A DNA stretch of 64,000 nucleotides from Marinobacter iranensis (GTDB lineage: Bacteria > Pseudomonadota > Gammaproteobacteria > Pseudomonadales > Oleiphilaceae): contig NZ_JANCMW010000002.1 in the NCBI RefSeq assembly GCF_029207565.1, positions 186,001-250,000 on the forward strand, in the 5' to 3' direction. The notes under the pieces are model-generated. The model was not told where the DNA came from. It saw only the letters and a program-made list of their open reading frames with translations, and did no database searches. The position numbers were made by a program, and so were the translations under genes. Below are positions 35,024 through 45,817 of this stretch, one piece after another. Position 1 is the first letter of the stretch; every line of letters starts with the position of its first letter.

Positions 35024-36154
35024 ATGAAAATTCGAGCCGCCGTTTTGCAAGCGATCGGGGCGGAGCGCCCGTACCAGGACACAAGGCCCCTGATCATTGA
35101 GGAACTGGAACTGTCTCCACCCGGTGACAACGAGGTACTGGTCCAGATAAAGGCTGCCGGCCTGTGCCATTCCGATCTCTCGGTTATTGATGGCAACCGC
35201 CCCCGGCCGGTGCCCATGGCGCTGGGCCACGAAGCGGCCGGCATTGTTAAGGAGATTGGTAATGGCGTCCGCGATCTGGAAGTTGGCGATCATGTAGTCG
35301 CGGTATTTGTGCCCAGCTGTGGCCACTGCGCACCCTGTGCGGAGGGACGCCCGGCCCTGTGTGAGCCAGCGGCAAAAACCAACAACGCCGGTACTTTGGT
35401 CAGTGGCGAGCACCGTCTGCATCGGGCGGATGGCACTCCGGTTAACCACCACCTGGGAGTATCTGCCTTTGCAGATTACGCGGTGGTGTCACGGGATTCG
35501 CTGGTCAAGGTTGATGCCGGCCTGCCCCTGCATCACGCGGCCCTGTTTGGTTGTGCCGTATTGACGGGTGTGGGGGCAGCGATCAATTCAGCAGATATCA
35601 AGGCAGGCCAGACGGTCGCTGTCATTGGCTTGGGTGGTGTTGGTCTGAATAGCGTGTTGGGAGCGCTGGTGGCCGGTGCCGGTGAAGTGATTGCCACAGA
35701 TCTGGATGACAGCAAACTGGCGTTGGCCAAAGAGCTTGGTGCCACCCACGCTTTCAATTCAAGTGAAGAGGGTTGTGTCGAAAAGGTCAGGGCCCTGACC
35801 AATGGCGGGGTTGATTGCGCAATCGAGATGGCCGGATCTGAAAAGGCGCTGGAGTTTGCCTATCAGATCACTCGCCGTGGTGGTACTACAGTCACCGGTG
35901 GCCTGGCCCACCCGGAAAAGAAAGTGTCCATCCAGCAGGTCAGTCTGGTTGCGGAGGAACGCACCCTCAAGGGTAGCTATGTGGGTAGTTGTGTGCCGGT
36001 TCGCGACCTTGCCCGTTATGTCACTCTGTTCCGCCAGGGCAAGTTGCCGGTGGACAGATTACTGAGTGATACCCTGACGCTGGAGGAAATCAACGAAGGG
36101 TTTGAGAAACTGGCTTCTGGTAAGGCCGTTCGTCAGGTTGTGCTGTTTGATTAG
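35024..36154 (+). CDS. Zinc-dependent alcohol dehydrogenase, class III-like
   Basis: A 376-residue medium-chain dehydrogenase. Catalytic zinc ligands lie in GLCHSD and GHEAAG; the structural zinc Cys cluster is CGHCAPCAEGRPALC; the NAD-binding fold has VIGLGGVGLNSVLGAL. It oxidises alcohols or reduces aldehydes in the cytoplasm; the closest architecture is class III alcohol dehydrogenase or aryl-alcohol dehydrogenase. Its neighbour is a small thioesterase 36 bases downstream. The physiological substrate is not evident. Confidence 0.9.
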   Translation: MKIRAAVLQAIGAERPYQDTRPLIIEELELSPPGDNEVLVQIKAAGLCHSDLSVIDGNRPRPVPMALGHEAAGIVKEIGNGVRDLEVGDHVVAVFVPSCGHCAPCAEGRPALCEPAAKTNNAGTLVSGEHRLHRADGTPVNHHLGVSAFADYAVVSRDSLVKVDAGLPLHHAALFGCAVLTGVGAAINSADIKAGQTVAVIGLGGVGLNSVLGALVAGAGEVIATDLDDSKLALAKELGATHAFNSSEEGCVEKVRALTNGGVDCAIEMAGSEKALEFAYQITRRGGTTVTGGLAHPEKKVSIQQVSLVAEERTLKGSYVGSCVPVRDLARYVTLFRQGKLPVDRLLSDTLTLEEINEGFEKLASGKAVRQVVLFD

Positions 36155-36190
36155 GTCAAAATGCAATGAAACTGCTAATCGGAGAAATCT

Positions 36191-36610
36191 GTGGAACGAG
36201 ATGAGTTTGGTGTCCTGTACCCGATCACTACCCGGTGGATGGACAATGATATCTATGGGCATGTGAACAACGTGACTTATTACTCCTACTTTGACACGAC
36301 CATCAACCGGTACCTGATTGAGGTTGGCGGGCTGGACATCAATAATGCGCCGGTGGTTGGGTACGTTGTCAGCTCCAGTTGTCAGTTTAAAAGCCCGGTG
36401 GCGTATCCGGACGCACTGGACGCAGGGCTCAGGGTTCTCAAGATTGGAAACAGCTCAGTGACCTACGAGCTTGGCCTGTTCAAGAACGGTGATGCGGAGC
36501 CGGTTGCGCTTGGCCAGGTTGTTCACGTGTTTGTTGACCGAGAACAGAATCGCGCTGTTGCGATTCCGGAAGGTATTCGTGAGGCGCTTGAGCGGCTCCT
36601 GGTTTTCTGA
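36191..36610 (+). CDS. 4HBT/YbgC-like acyl-CoA thioesterase
   Basis: A 139-residue hotdog thioesterase. The active-site motif TRWMDNDIYGHVNNVTYYSY (with the catalytic Asp) is clear near residues 15-34. It hydrolyses acyl- or aromatic acyl-CoA in the cytoplasm. It starts at GTG 36191 behind GGAGA, close to the dehydrogenase gene, and ends at a bidirectional terminator shared with purD. Confidence 0.88.
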   Translation: MERDEFGVLYPITTRWMDNDIYGHVNNVTYYSYFDTTINRYLIEVGGLDINNAPVVGYVVSSSCQFKSPVAYPDALDAGLRVLKIGNSSVTYELGLFKNGDAEPVALGQVVHVFVDREQNRAVAIPEGIREALERLLVF

Positions 36611-36630
36611 CTTGACCCAAGGGTATCAAA

Positions 36631-36666
36631 CACCAAAAAAGCCCGGTTCGCCGGGCTTTTTTGGTG
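36631..36666. terminator. Bidirectional terminator between the thioesterase gene and purD
   Basis: CACCAAAAAAGCCCGG-TTCG-CCGGGCTTTTTTGGTG is a perfect stem with a tetraloop and T runs on both strands, serving the two convergent genes. Confidence 0.95.
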
Positions 36667-36677
36667 TTATTCCGGCA

Positions 36678-37973
36678 TCAGTTGCTGGCGGAGCTTTCCC
36701 GGACAATGGCCCGATAAGCGATGTCCTTGCGGCAGAAGGCGCCTTCCCACTGGATCCTTGCAGCCACATCATAGGCGCGTTGCTGGGCTTCAGTAACGCT
36801 CTGCCCGAGAGCAGTGGCGCACAGCACGCGACCGCCATTGGTAACAACCTGCTCACCGTTGAGGCGGGTTCCTGCATGGAACACCTTCTCACCGTCTGTA
36901 TCTGTCTCAGGTAGCCCTGAGATAACATCCCCTTTGTTGTAGCTGCCGGGATAGCCGCCCGCAGCCAGCACAATGCCTACGGCGGGACGGTCGTCCCAGT
37001 CCGAGCTGCACTGGTCGAGTTTGCCATTGATGGCGGCGTCGCAGAGTTCGACCAGGTCGGATTTCATGCGCAGCATGATGGGCTGGGTTTCCGGGTCGCC
37101 AAAGCGGCAGTTGAACTCGATCACTTTGGGCGCGCCCTGGCTGTCGATCATCAGGCCGGCGTACAGGAAGCCCTTGTAGGGATGGCCTTCGGCTGCCATG
37201 CCTCGAACAGTGGGGTAAATCACCTCGTCCATGATGCGCTGGTGGATGTCAGGCGTAACCACCGGAGCCGGGGAGTAGGCACCCATGCCACCGGTGTTGG
37301 GGCCGGTATCGCCATCGCCCACGCGCTTGTGGTCCTGGGATGTGGCCATGGGCAATACGTGCTCGCCATCCACCATCACGATGAAGCTGGCTTCCTCACC
37401 ATCCAGGAATTCCTCGACGACCACGCGGCTGCCCGCATCACCAAAGGCGTTGCCGGCCAGCATATCGCGAATGGCGTCTTCTGCTTCCTCCAGGGTCATC
37501 GCTACGATCACGCCCTTACCCGCGGCCAGACCATCGGCTTTGACGACGATGGGGGCGTTCTGCTTGCGAACGTAGGCCAGGGCCTGGTCAACATCGGTGA
37601 AATTGGCATAGGCGGCGGTGGGGATCTTCTGGCGATCGAGGAAGTCCTTGCTGAAGGCTTTGGAGCCTTCCAGCTGTGCAGCGCCGGCGCTGGGGCCAAA
37701 CACCCGCAGGCCGCGTTCTTCGAACAGGTCCACAATGCCCGCCACCAGCGGGGCTTCCGGGCCGACAATGGTCAGGCCCACGTTATTGGCAGCGGCAAAG
37801 TCCGCCAGGCCCTTGAGATCCATCACGTCGATATTGATGTTTTCCAGGCCCGGTTCCCGGGCGGTGCCGGCATTACCCGGCGCGACAAACACCCGGTCTG
37901 CGTCCGGGGACTGGGCCGCTTTCCAGGCCAGGGCGTGTTCGCGGCCGCCAGAGCCAATTACGAGAATGTTCAT
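36678..37973 (-). CDS. purD: Phosphoribosylamine--glycine ligase
   Basis: Second step of purine synthesis, making glycinamide ribonucleotide from phosphoribosylamine, glycine and ATP. A 431-residue ATP-grasp enzyme: N-terminal MNILVIGSGGREHALAWK, ATP-binding segments IVVKADGLAAGKGVIVA and FLDGEEASFIVMVDGEHVLP, and GMGAYSPAPV. It follows purH on the same strand, with a REP-like repeat in the 116-base gap. The family and length match exactly. Confidence 0.97.
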   Translation of the reverse strand: MNILVIGSGGREHALAWKAAQSPDADRVFVAPGNAGTAREPGLENINIDVMDLKGLADFAAANNVGLTIVGPEAPLVAGIVDLFEERGLRVFGPSAGAAQLEGSKAFSKDFLDRQKIPTAAYANFTDVDQALAYVRKQNAPIVVKADGLAAGKGVIVAMTLEEAEDAIRDMLAGNAFGDAGSRVVVEEFLDGEEASFIVMVDGEHVLPMATSQDHKRVGDGDTGPNTGGMGAYSPAPVVTPDIHQRIMDEVIYPTVRGMAAEGHPYKGFLYAGLMIDSQGAPKVIEFNCRFGDPETQPIMLRMKSDLVELCDAAINGKLDQCSSDWDDRPAVGIVLAAGGYPGSYNKGDVISGLPETDTDGEKVFHAGTRLNGEQVVTNGGRVLCATALGQSVTEAQQRAYDVAARIQWEGAFCRKDIAYRAIVRESSASN

Positions 37974-37989
37974 AGTCGTTTTCCTGGTT

Positions 37990-38073
37990 GTCGGATTACG
38001 CCTGCGGCTAATCCGACCTACGGTTCAAGTCTCAAGCCAATGTAGGTCGGATTAGCCAAAGGCGTAATCCGAC
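37990..38073. repeat. REP-like inverted repeat pair
   Basis: GTCGGATTACGCC...GGCTAATCCGACCTAC (37990-38021) and GTAGGTCGGATTAGCC...GGCGTAATCCGAC (38042-38073) are inverted copies of the same 32-base palindromic unit. A third copy is at 51813-51843. They fill the purH-purD gap and would form a hairpin in the transcript. Confidence 0.85.
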
Positions 38074-38089
38074 AAGAGCCCAACTCCAA

Positions 38090-39670
38090 TCAATGCCTGA
38101 AATGACGCATCCCAGTAAACACCATGGCAATACCATGCTGGTTAGCAGCGTCGATCACTTCCTGGTCACGCATGGAGCCACCGGGTTGAATCACGGCGGT
38201 AATGCCAGCGTTGGCGGCGGCGTCGATGCCATCCCGGAACGGGAAGAAGGCGTCTGAAGCCATAACCGAACCCTTCACCTCCAGACCTTCATCGGCTGCC
38301 TTGATGCCGGCGATCTTCGCACTGTACACGCGGCTCATCTGCCCGGCACCCACGCCGATGGTGCGTCCGGCCTTGGCGTAAACGATGGCGTTGGATTTGA
38401 CGTACTTGGCCACTTCCCAGGCAAACAGCAGGTCGTTCAGTTCCTGCTCGGAAGGCTGGCGGTCGGAAACAACCTTGACGTCTTCCATGGCTACCATGCC
38501 CAGGTCACGATCCTGAACCAGCAGGCCGCCTGTTACGCGCTTGTAGTCAATGGATCTGGCACGTTCGCCATCGAACTCGCCACAGGCCAGCAGGCGGACA
38601 TTCTTCTTGGCGGATAGCAGTTCCGCCGCTTCTGGTGCGATGGTCGGGGCGATGATCACTTCTACAAACTGGCGGTCGATGATGGCTTTCGCGGTTTCAG
38701 CGTCCAGTTCGCGGTTGAAGGCAATGATGCCACCAAACGCGGAGGTGGGGTCGGTGGCGAATGCCAGGTCGTAGGCCTGACGGATATCCGCGCCAATGGC
38801 CACGCCGCAGGGGTTGGCGTGCTTGACAATAACGCAGGCGGGATCGGCGAAAGGCTTCACACACTCCAGCGCGGCGTCGGTATCGGCCACGTTGTTGTAG
38901 GACAGTTCCTTACCTTGCAGCTGCTTGGCAGTGGCAATACAGGCTTCCCGGGGATTGCGTTCAGTGTAGAAGGCAGCACGCTGGTGCGGGTTCTCACCAT
39001 AGCGCATATCCTGAACCTTCACGAACTGGGCATTGAAGGTGCGGGGAAAGTCGGCGTTGTCGTTGTCGGCGGTGCGGCCACCCAGGTAGTTGGCAATCGC
39101 GCCATCATACCCGGCGGTGTGCTCAAACGCCTTTACGGCGAGGTCGAAGCGGGTCTTGTAGGTCAGTTGGCCTTCGTTGGTTTCCAGTTCTTTCAGCACC
39201 CGGCTGTAATCAGAGGCATTGACCACAATTGTCACGTCGTTGTGGTTCTTGGCGGCAGCGCGGACCATGGTGGGCCCGCCAATATCGATGTTCTCGATGG
39301 CTGTGGCCAGGTCGCAGTCCGGTTTGGCAACGGCTTCCTCGAAGGGATAGAGGTTCACGATCACCATGTCGATGGCGTTGATATTGTGCTCTGCCATCAC
39401 CGCATCGTCGGTACCGCGTCGCCCGAGAATGCCACCGTGGATTTTCGGGTGTAGGGTTTTCACACGGCCATCCATCATTTCGGGGAAACCGGTGTAGTCA
39501 CTGACTTCGGTGACCGGCACCTGGTTTTCCTGTAATAACCGGAAGGTGCCACCGGTGGAGAGCAATTCGATGCCGCGATCAGTCAGTGCGCGACCGAACT
39601 CAACGATACCGGTTTTATCAGACACGCTGATCAGCGCGCGACGGACGGGGGTATTAGCCTGATTTGCCAT
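38090..39670 (-). CDS. purH: Bifunctional AICAR transformylase/IMP cyclohydrolase
   Basis: Last two steps of purine synthesis, from AICAR to IMP. The 526-residue protein has the N-terminal MGS-like cyclohydrolase domain ([38 protein letters not shown]) and the C-terminal transformylase domain ([44 protein letters not shown]). It lies 85 bases after fis and precedes purD, the usual gammaproteobacterial order. Confidence 0.97.
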   Translation of the reverse strand: MANQANTPVRRALISVSDKTGIVEFGRALTDRGIELLSTGGTFRLLQENQVPVTEVSDYTGFPEMMDGRVKTLHPKIHGGILGRRGTDDAVMAEHNINAIDMVIVNLYPFEEAVAKPDCDLATAIENIDIGGPTMVRAAAKNHNDVTIVVNASDYSRVLKELETNEGQLTYKTRFDLAVKAFEHTAGYDGAIANYLGGRTADNDNADFPRTFNAQFVKVQDMRYGENPHQRAAFYTERNPREACIATAKQLQGKELSYNNVADTDAALECVKPFADPACVIVKHANPCGVAIGADIRQAYDLAFATDPTSAFGGIIAFNRELDAETAKAIIDRQFVEVIIAPTIAPEAAELLSAKKNVRLLACGEFDGERARSIDYKRVTGGLLVQDRDLGMVAMEDVKVVSDRQPSEQELNDLLFAWEVAKYVKSNAIVYAKAGRTIGVGAGQMSRVYSAKIAGIKAADEGLEVKGSVMASDAFFPFRDGIDAAANAGITAVIQPGGSMRDQEVIDAANQHGIAMVFTGMRHFRH

Positions 39671-39755
39671 GGGTCACTTATTTCTGCTGGGTATGAACGA
39701 ATGAAGGCCTCGCGAATGGTGTCCGGGAGGCCCTCGTTTCAATCGGGTAGCTGGA

Positions 39756-40073
39756 TTATAGCAGACCGTACTGCTTGAGCTTCTTGCGCAGGGTGCCGCG
39801 GTTCAGGCCGAGCATCGTCGATGCCTTGGTCTGGTTGTTGCGGGTGTACTTCATCACCTGCTCCAGCAGCGGTGCTTCCACCTCGGACAGCACCAGTTGG
39901 TAAACCTCGGTGACCGGGGCACCATCAAGCTGGGCAAAATAGTTTTTCAGGGCAACTTCCACGCTGTCGCGCAGGGTAACGGTGTTGCCGCTGCTGTTCA
40001 CCGTTTGCAACTGATGGATATCATCGTTGGCGGGTGGGGTCAGGTTGTCTTTAGCCAAAGTCTCAGCGGTCAT
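39756..40073 (-). CDS. fis: DNA-binding protein Fis
   Basis: Nucleoid-associated protein and transcription factor of 105 residues. The C-terminal helix-turn-helix is intact ([39 protein letters not shown]). The start at 40073 overlaps the dusB stop by ATGA, the conserved dusB-fis coupling. The N-terminal arm is typical of pseudomonad Fis. It bends DNA and modulates rRNA and other promoters. Confidence 0.95.
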   Translation of the reverse strand: MTAETLAKDNLTPPANDDIHQLQTVNSSGNTVTLRDSVEVALKNYFAQLDGAPVTEVYQLVLSEVEAPLLEQVMKYTRNNQTKASTMLGLNRGTLRKKLKQYGLL

Positions 40074-41068
40074 GCTGCGAATACCTCTCCATTTCGTAAG
40101 CCTGCAAAGTACTGTTGAATGCTGTCTTTCTGCTCCATCGCGCAATCAATGGCGTTGAAGCGTTTTCTGAACTGTTTGTCCTCGTCATGGGACTGGAGAT
40201 ACCAGCCGACATGTTTTCTGGCAATGCGCACGCCCATGGTTTCGCCGTAGAACCCGTGCAAGGCTTGCAGGTGTTCGCTTAACACCTGTTCCACCTCGTC
40301 CACCGGCGGCTCGGGCAGATGTCTGCCGGTTTCCAGGAAATGCAGGATTTCCCGGAAGATCCAGGGTCGCCCCTGGGCTCCGCGGCCAATCAGCAAACCA
40401 TCGGCGCTGGTATGCGCCAGCACACGTTGTGCCTGCTCCGGCGAGTTGATGTCGCCGTTGGCAAACACCGGTATGCCGACCCGGGACTTCACCTCCGCGA
40501 TGGTGTCGTACTCGGCTTCGCCCTTGTAGGCATCGGCGCGGGTGCGGCCGTGGATCGCCAGCGCCTGGATACCGGCGTCTTCCGCCATACGGGCGATCAG
40601 CGGCGCGTTCCGGTGCTCCCGGTCCCAGCCCGTGCGCATTTTGAGGGTCACCGGAATGTCCACGGCGGCCACAACCGCTTTCAGGATATCCCGCACCAGT
40701 CCCTCATCTTTCATCAGCGCCGAACCGGCAGCCTTGTTACACACCTTCTTCGCCGGGCACCCCATATTGATGTCGATGATCTGGGCGCCGAACTTGGCGT
40801 TCAGCCTGGCGGCGTTGGCCAGCATCTCGGGGTCGCCACCGGCGATCTGCACCGACCGGGGCTCGGGTTCACCCTCATGGTTCATGCGCGTTTGTGACTT
40901 GCGCGTGTGCCAGAGTTTGCTGTCCGCAATGACCATTTCAGAGACTGCCAGCCCTGCTCCCATACGCCGGCAAAGCAGGCGAAAGGGGCGATCGGTTACA
41001 CCGGCCATGGGCGCAACGATCAACGGATTGGGCAGGGTGTACGGCCCGATTTTTGCCGTTGGCAGCAT
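40070..41068 (-). CDS. dusB: tRNA-dihydrouridine synthase B
   Basis: FMN enzyme reducing uridine to dihydrouridine in tRNA. The 332-residue protein has [20 protein letters not shown], the catalytic Cys in [20 protein letters not shown] and a C-terminal helical RNA-binding domain. It overlaps fis by four bases. The ATG at 41068 is preferred over an upstream GTG at 41086; neither has a clear ribosome site. The gap 41069-41284 upstream holds no convincing gene. Confidence 0.94.
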   Translation of the reverse strand: MLPTAKIGPYTLPNPLIVAPMAGVTDRPFRLLCRRMGAGLAVSEMVIADSKLWHTRKSQTRMNHEGEPEPRSVQIAGGDPEMLANAARLNAKFGAQIIDINMGCPAKKVCNKAAGSALMKDEGLVRDILKAVVAAVDIPVTLKMRTGWDREHRNAPLIARMAEDAGIQALAIHGRTRADAYKGEAEYDTIAEVKSRVGIPVFANGDINSPEQAQRVLAHTSADGLLIGRGAQGRPWIFREILHFLETGRHLPEPPVDEVEQVLSEHLQALHGFYGETMGVRIARKHVGWYLQSHDEDKQFRKRFNAIDCAMEQKDSIQQYFAGLRNGEVFAA

Positions 41069-41284
41069 GATCTGAGTCCGTGTCACAGCGGGTTAAGCGA
41101 ACGTCGGAACTGAACGGTTGCTCAATAAGTAACCGATCTTGATCCGAAGGGCGGTAATGATACCGCTGGGAGAGATGCTATTGAAGGGGCGAAGTCATGA
41201 AAAAATTGATTATTTTTCGTCCTTTCTGGTTGACTTTCAGTCTATTCGGTGGCGGTCCCCGCTGTTTGACGAGTGAGGACTCGC

Positions 41285-42526
41285 TTACTCCCGGTGGGCG
41301 CGGAAGGCAATATTGTAGTTTACAGCGTCCTTACCGGGGTCCCGGATATTGATGACAATTCTGACCGGGGTATCCGTTGGCATCGCTTCGAGGCTGCGGC
41401 CTTCGCCGGCCAGGTATTCGTCCGGGGTAAAGACACTCTGCGCCACCACATCACCGTTCAGGTTGGAGAACGTGAGAGCAATGGCGGGGAACGGCTGTTC
41501 AAAGGCTGCACGATTGATGATGACGGCATCGACCACCAGTTGGCTCCGGTTGTCGGGGTTGGTTCTCACCACCAGTTTGCGGCTCTGTATGGCATCCACA
41601 TCCACCAGTGGCTTCAACTCACAACCGGCAATCTCGCAGCCCTGCTCATAGAAGGGGCGCAGTTCCGGTATTGACGACAGGCGGTCAAACTGGAACCAGG
41701 TTACCTGGGCTACCAGAACACCAATCAGGGCAAGAACAATAAAAGTCCAAAGGGCGGTTCTGAGGCGACCGCTGCCATTGCCTGCAACCGATACCGGTTC
41801 CCTGCGAAGGTTGTTGTAGGGGGAGCTGGCGACGAGTGGCTCGTTGTCGGTCACAGGGCCGGCGTCATAGTCGAAGGATGGCGACCGGGGCTCATCCACA
41901 TAGAAACCGTCGGTGTCGGCAGGCTCCAGGCTCAGTTCCTCGTGTTCCTCTGGCGAGGCTTCGGCATGGTGAGGGGGGGCGTCGCTTTCTGCCCATTCCT
42001 CTTGCGGTGGCGCGGGTGGTTCTTCAGGCGTCACTGGCTCCTGAGGTTGTTCCGCCTGGCGTTCCGGTTTGCGCCTGGTGTCGTCTTCTTCCGACAACAT
42101 GGCCTCGGCCCAGCTTTCGTCTATCTTTTCCTGCGGCTCGTCGCCATCGTCCGTTTCGAAGGTGCCACTGCTGCGTTCGTCAACGGTCCGGAAGCTGTCG
42201 CTCAGTTCATCGTCGGAAAAGGTCAGCCTGGTGCCGGCGTAGGGGCCCTCGGCGGCGTCCTCTTCGGGGTTGTCGGCAAAAATCAGGTCGTCGTCCGGGG
42301 TAAAGCTCTGATCTGAAGGCTTGTCTTGCTTTTCAGGCGCCGGGGCCGCGTCCTTTTTACCAGAGCTGCCAGACATGCTGTCACTGATCTGGTGTTCGAC
42401 GGCATTAAACACCGCCATGCAGTTGCCGCAGCGCACTTTACCGCCAGCTACGCTTAGCTGTGCGTCGGTTACCCGAAACCGGGTTTCACATTTTGGGCAT
42501 CGTGTCTGCAGGCTGCTCTGGGTCAT
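41285..42526 (-). CDS. Zinc-ribbon and DUF3426 membrane protein
   Basis: A 413-residue protein. The N-terminal MJ0042-type zinc ribbon is visible (CPKCETRFRVTDAQL, then CGNCM). A long acidic, Pro/Glu-rich disordered region spans about residues 50-240. One membrane segment follows (LWTFIVLALIGVLVAQVTWF), then a DUF3426 domain outside the inner membrane (ELKPLVDVDAIQSRKLVVRT). The function is unknown. It sits between prmA and dusB, as in pseudomonads. Confidence 0.88.
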   Translation of the reverse strand: MTQSSLQTRCPKCETRFRVTDAQLSVAGGKVRCGNCMAVFNAVEHQISDSMSGSSGKKDAAPAPEKQDKPSDQSFTPDDDLIFADNPEEDAAEGPYAGTRLTFSDDELSDSFRTVDERSSGTFETDDGDEPQEKIDESWAEAMLSEEDDTRRKPERQAEQPQEPVTPEEPPAPPQEEWAESDAPPHHAEASPEEHEELSLEPADTDGFYVDEPRSPSFDYDAGPVTDNEPLVASSPYNNLRREPVSVAGNGSGRLRTALWTFIVLALIGVLVAQVTWFQFDRLSSIPELRPFYEQGCEIAGCELKPLVDVDAIQSRKLVVRTNPDNRSQLVVDAVIINRAAFEQPFPAIALTFSNLNGDVVAQSVFTPDEYLAGEGRSLEAMPTDTPVRIVINIRDPGKDAVNYNIAFRAHRE

Positions 42527-42588
42527 GCTTCATTCCTGTAAGCGGCGTCGCTACGAGTCACGGAGTTTAGTAGGTTCGGCAGAATTCG

Positions 42589-43485
42589 TCACCTGTCGTT
42601 GCGCCGTCCTGTGAGCCGTATCCATTCCTCGCGCTGTTCCGGCTCGTCCATGATAAACCAGGGCTCGTAGGCTTCCATGACTTCGCGGGCCTGGTTGGAG
42701 AGTATTCCCGACAACACAATATCGCCACCCGGTTTCACCTTTGCCGCCAGCCTCGGCGCGAGACCTATCAACGGCTGGGCCAGTATGTTGGCCAGCATGA
42801 TATCAGCCATGGTATCGGGTTCGTCGCCGGGCAGGAACAGATCCAGCCGGTCTTCTTCCACCTTGTTGCGGCGTGCGTTTTCGCGGCTGGCTTCCAGTGC
42901 CTGGAGGTCGGTATCGACACCAATGACATGGTCCGCGCCCAGCAAAAGGGCCGCGAGGCCTAGAATGCCCGAGCCGCAACCATAGTCGATCACTTGCTGT
43001 GACTCCACATCCTGGCCATCAAGCCATTCCAGGCACAGGGCCGTGGTGGGGTGGGTCCCGGTGCCAAACGCCAGGCCTGGGTCAAGCAGCAGGTTGGCGG
43101 CGTGCGGGTCGGGAGCGTCGTGCCAACTGGGTACGATCCACAGCCGGTCACCGAATCGCAGCGGCTTGAAGTTGTCCATCCACTCCCGCTCCCAGTCCTT
43201 GTCTTCCACAAGGGTAACCTCAATCTCCGGCAGAGACTGCTGGGTCTGCTGGTGCCAGGTATCCTTGACGGCAGCGCACAGCTCTTCAATGTCACGCTCG
43301 GATCCGAACAGGCCCGTTACGCTGGTCTGGTGCCAGAGCGGTGTTGTGCCAGGGTCGGGCTCGTACAGGGGCTGGTCTGCGGCATCTTCCATGGAGACGG
43401 CTTCAGCGCCCATCTCCATAAGCAGATCCTCGAGCTGGTCCGCGTTATCGGGATCAGCCGGGATCTGTAATTGTATCCAGGGCAT
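42589..43485 (-). CDS. prmA: Ribosomal protein L11 methyltransferase
   Basis: Trimethylates ribosomal protein L11. The 298-residue protein has the PrmA N-terminal substrate domain (MPWIQLQIPADPDNADQLED) and the methyltransferase core with FGTGTHPTTALCLEWLD, VIDYGCGSGILGLAALLLGA and NILAQPLIGLAPRL. The start MPWIQL at 43485 matches family starts; an ATG ten codons upstream is possible. It follows accC by about 40 bases. Confidence 0.96.
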   Translation of the reverse strand: MPWIQLQIPADPDNADQLEDLLMEMGAEAVSMEDAADQPLYEPDPGTTPLWHQTSVTGLFGSERDIEELCAAVKDTWHQQTQQSLPEIEVTLVEDKDWEREWMDNFKPLRFGDRLWIVPSWHDAPDPHAANLLLDPGLAFGTGTHPTTALCLEWLDGQDVESQQVIDYGCGSGILGLAALLLGADHVIGVDTDLQALEASRENARRNKVEEDRLDLFLPGDEPDTMADIMLANILAQPLIGLAPRLAAKVKPGGDIVLSGILSNQAREVMEAYEPWFIMDEPEQREEWIRLTGRRNDR

Positions 43486-43523
43486 GTAGGTGTCCTGTTG
43501 GGTAGACGAATCCACTGTACGGG

Positions 43524-44864
43524 TTAGTCCCGTATCAGCTTTTCCAGATAATGAATGGTGAAGTCTACCTGTTTGAAACCGCCATCGCGCACCAGTTTCC
43601 GGTGCAGCGCCTGATTGGTCTTGATGCCTTCAACCACCAGTTCGTCCAACGCGTTCTTCATGCGGCGGCGGGCAATTTCCCGATCGTCACCCCAGGTGAT
43701 CAACTTTGCCACCATGGAATCGTAGAACGGGGGCACTGTGTAGCCACTGTAAAGATGCGAGTCCACACGGATACCGTTGCCGCCAGGAGCGTGGAAATGC
43801 TTGACCTTGCCCGGACTGGGTACGAAGGTTTGCGGGTCTTCGGCATTGATGCGGCACTCCAGGGCGTGACCGGAAATCTTTATCTGGTCCTGGGTGTATT
43901 GCAGGGGCAGGCCACTGGCAATACGCAACTGCTCGCGAACGATATCGACACCGGTCACCATCTCCGACACCGGATGCTCCACCTGTACCCGGGTGTTCAT
44001 CTCGATGAAGTAAAAGGCGCCGTCCTGGTACAGGAACTCGAAGGTGCCGGCTCCCACGTAGCCGATCTTCTTGCAGGCATCGACACAGGCCTTCAGGGTA
44101 ACTTCCCGGGCTTCCGGATCAATGTTCGGCGCAGGCGCTTCTTCCAGTACTTTCTGGTGCCGGCGCTGCATGGAGCAGTCCCGGTCTCCGAGGTGGATCA
44201 CGTTGCCATGGGTGTCTGCCAGAACCTGGACCTCCACGTGGCGCGGGCGCTCGAGATACTTCTCAAGGTAAACAGTGGCATCGCCAAAGGAATTCTTGGC
44301 TTCGCTCTGGGTAATCTGCACGCTTTTCAGCAGGGCTGCCTCAGAGTGAACGACCTGCATGCCGCGACCACCACCACCGGATGCCGCCTTGATGATCACC
44401 GGGTAGCCGATTTTACGGGCAACCTCCAGAGTGCGCTCATCGTCGTCTGTCAGCGGGCCATCGGAACCGGGAACCGTGGGAACGCCGGCTTCGATCATGG
44501 AGTTGATGGCAGAGACCTTGTTGCCCATCAGGCGGATGGTTTCAGCCCGGGGGCCGATAAAACGGAAGCCGCTTTTTTCCACCTGCTCGGCAAAGTCCGC
44601 GTTTTCGGCAAGAAAACCGTAACCGGGATGAATGCCGACGGAGTCGGTGACTTCTGCCGCACTGATAATCGTGGGAATGTTCAGGTAGCTGTCAGCGGCG
44701 CTGTTGGGGCCGATACAGACCGATTCGTCAGCCAGGCGCACATGCATCAGGTCACGATCCACCTGGGAATGGACGGCCACCGTCTTGATTCCCAGTTCCT
44801 TGCAGGCGCGCAGGATGCGCAGGGCGATCTCGCCGCGATTTGCGATCAGAACTTTTTCTAACAT
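43524..44864 (-). CDS. accC: Acetyl-CoA carboxylase biotin carboxylase subunit
   Basis: Carboxylates the biotin of AccB at the first step of fatty-acid synthesis. The 446-residue ATP-grasp enzyme has [20 protein letters not shown], the Gly-rich ATP loop [37 protein letters not shown] and [13 protein letters not shown]. It lies 22 bases after accB. An ATG two codons upstream (44870) is equally possible. Confidence 0.97.
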   Translation of the reverse strand: MLEKVLIANRGEIALRILRACKELGIKTVAVHSQVDRDLMHVRLADESVCIGPNSAADSYLNIPTIISAAEVTDSVGIHPGYGFLAENADFAEQVEKSGFRFIGPRAETIRLMGNKVSAINSMIEAGVPTVPGSDGPLTDDDERTLEVARKIGYPVIIKAASGGGGRGMQVVHSEAALLKSVQITQSEAKNSFGDATVYLEKYLERPRHVEVQVLADTHGNVIHLGDRDCSMQRRHQKVLEEAPAPNIDPEAREVTLKACVDACKKIGYVGAGTFEFLYQDGAFYFIEMNTRVQVEHPVSEMVTGVDIVREQLRIASGLPLQYTQDQIKISGHALECRINAEDPQTFVPSPGKVKHFHAPGGNGIRVDSHLYSGYTVPPFYDSMVAKLITWGDDREIARRRMKNALDELVVEGIKTNQALHRKLVRDGGFKQVDFTIHYLEKLIRD

Positions 44865-44886
44865 AGCCATGAGGGTATCACCGGGT

Positions 44887-45348
44887 TCAGGAAATGATGA
44901 TCAGTGGCTGGTCAAACTCGACCGGCTGCCCGTTCTCTACCAGAATCTCGGAGATGGTACCGCTCTTGTCCGCCTCGATCTGGTTCATCATCTTCATGGC
45001 TTCGACGATGCACACCACGTCGCCGGCTTTCACCGACTGCCCAACTTCCACGAAGGCCTTGGCAGTAGGCGAAGGCGAGCGGTAGAACGTGCCCACCATC
45101 GGCGACTTGACAGCGTGCCCTGAAGGCTCAGCCGGCTTGGCGGGCTCATCGGCGGCAGACGCTGACGGCTGCGGGGCTGATGCAGGCTGCGGTGCCGGAG
45201 ACGGGTACTGTGCCATGTATTGCGGCGCAGCCAATTGTTCGCGACGACGAGAAATACGAACCGAATCATCACCCTCGTGAATCTCCAGTTCCTCGACGTC
45301 GGATTCCTCCAGCAGCTCGATAAGCTTCTTGATCTTGCGAATGTCCAT
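44887..45348 (-). CDS. accB: Acetyl-CoA carboxylase biotin carboxyl carrier protein
   Basis: Carrier subunit of acetyl-CoA carboxylase, 153 residues. An N-terminal helical segment leads to a Pro/Ala-rich flexible linker (about 45-75) and a biotinyl domain with the modified Lys in [18 protein letters not shown]. It is cotranscribed with accC and follows aroQ by 28 bases. Confidence 0.97.
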   Translation of the reverse strand: MDIRKIKKLIELLEESDVEELEIHEGDDSVRISRRREQLAAPQYMAQYPSPAPQPASAPQPSASAADEPAKPAEPSGHAVKSPMVGTFYRSPSPTAKAFVEVGQSVKAGDVVCIVEAMKMMNQIEADKSGTISEILVENGQPVEFDQPLIIIS

Positions 45349-45376
45349 AGTCAGTCCGATCCCGTTTTAATCAGTT

Positions 45377-45817
45377 CTATCGATGAATTCGTTGCAGGGC
45401 GGCTTCGAGTGCAAGGTCGTACCCCAGGCTGCCCAGCCCGCAGATAACGCCGTCGGCGATATCAGAAAAGTAAGAGTGATGGCGGAACGCTTCCCGCGCA
45501 TGCACGTTGGAAAGATGAACCTCAATAAACGGAATGCCCGAGGCGAGGATGGCATCCCGCAGTGCAACACTGGTGTGGGTGAATGCCGCCGGGTTGAAGA
45601 TGATGAAATCAACCCCCTCTGATTTGGCTTCATGTATTCGTTCAATCAGTTCATATTCCGCGTTTGACTGTAAATGTAGCAGGTGATGGCCATCTTCGGC
45701 GGCTTTCTGGTGCAAACGGTCGTCAATGTCCGCCAACGACTCGTGGCCATAGACCTCCGGCTCGCGGGTTCCCAACATATTCAGGTTGGGGCCATGAAGT
45801 ACGAGTATGGTCGACAT
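45377..45817 (-). CDS. aroQ: 3-dehydroquinate dehydratase, type II
   Basis: Shikimate-pathway enzyme removing water from 3-dehydroquinate. The 146-residue size and motifs fit the dodecameric type II form: [20 protein letters not shown] at the N-terminus, [17 protein letters not shown] and [20 protein letters not shown]. The start MSTILVLHG is at 45817; an upstream in-frame ATG (45880) would add a tail not seen in the family. aroQ-accB-accC is a common operon. Confidence 0.96.
   Translation of the reverse strand: MSTILVLHGPNLNMLGTREPEVYGHESLADIDDRLHQKAAEDGHHLLHLQSNAEYELIERIHEAKSEGVDFIIFNPAAFTHTSVALRDAILASGIPFIEVHLSNVHAREAFRHHSYFSDIADGVICGLGSLGYDLALEAALQRIHR

Noticed and set aside
41197..41352. 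Short ORF starting MKKLIIFRPF upstream of the DUF3426 stop
   Set aside because: It runs into the DUF3426 coding region on the other strand and loses protein-like composition; probably chance.
43551..44861. 436-residue open frame antisense to accC
   Set aside because: Mirror frame of a GC-rich housekeeping gene with no protein-like features.
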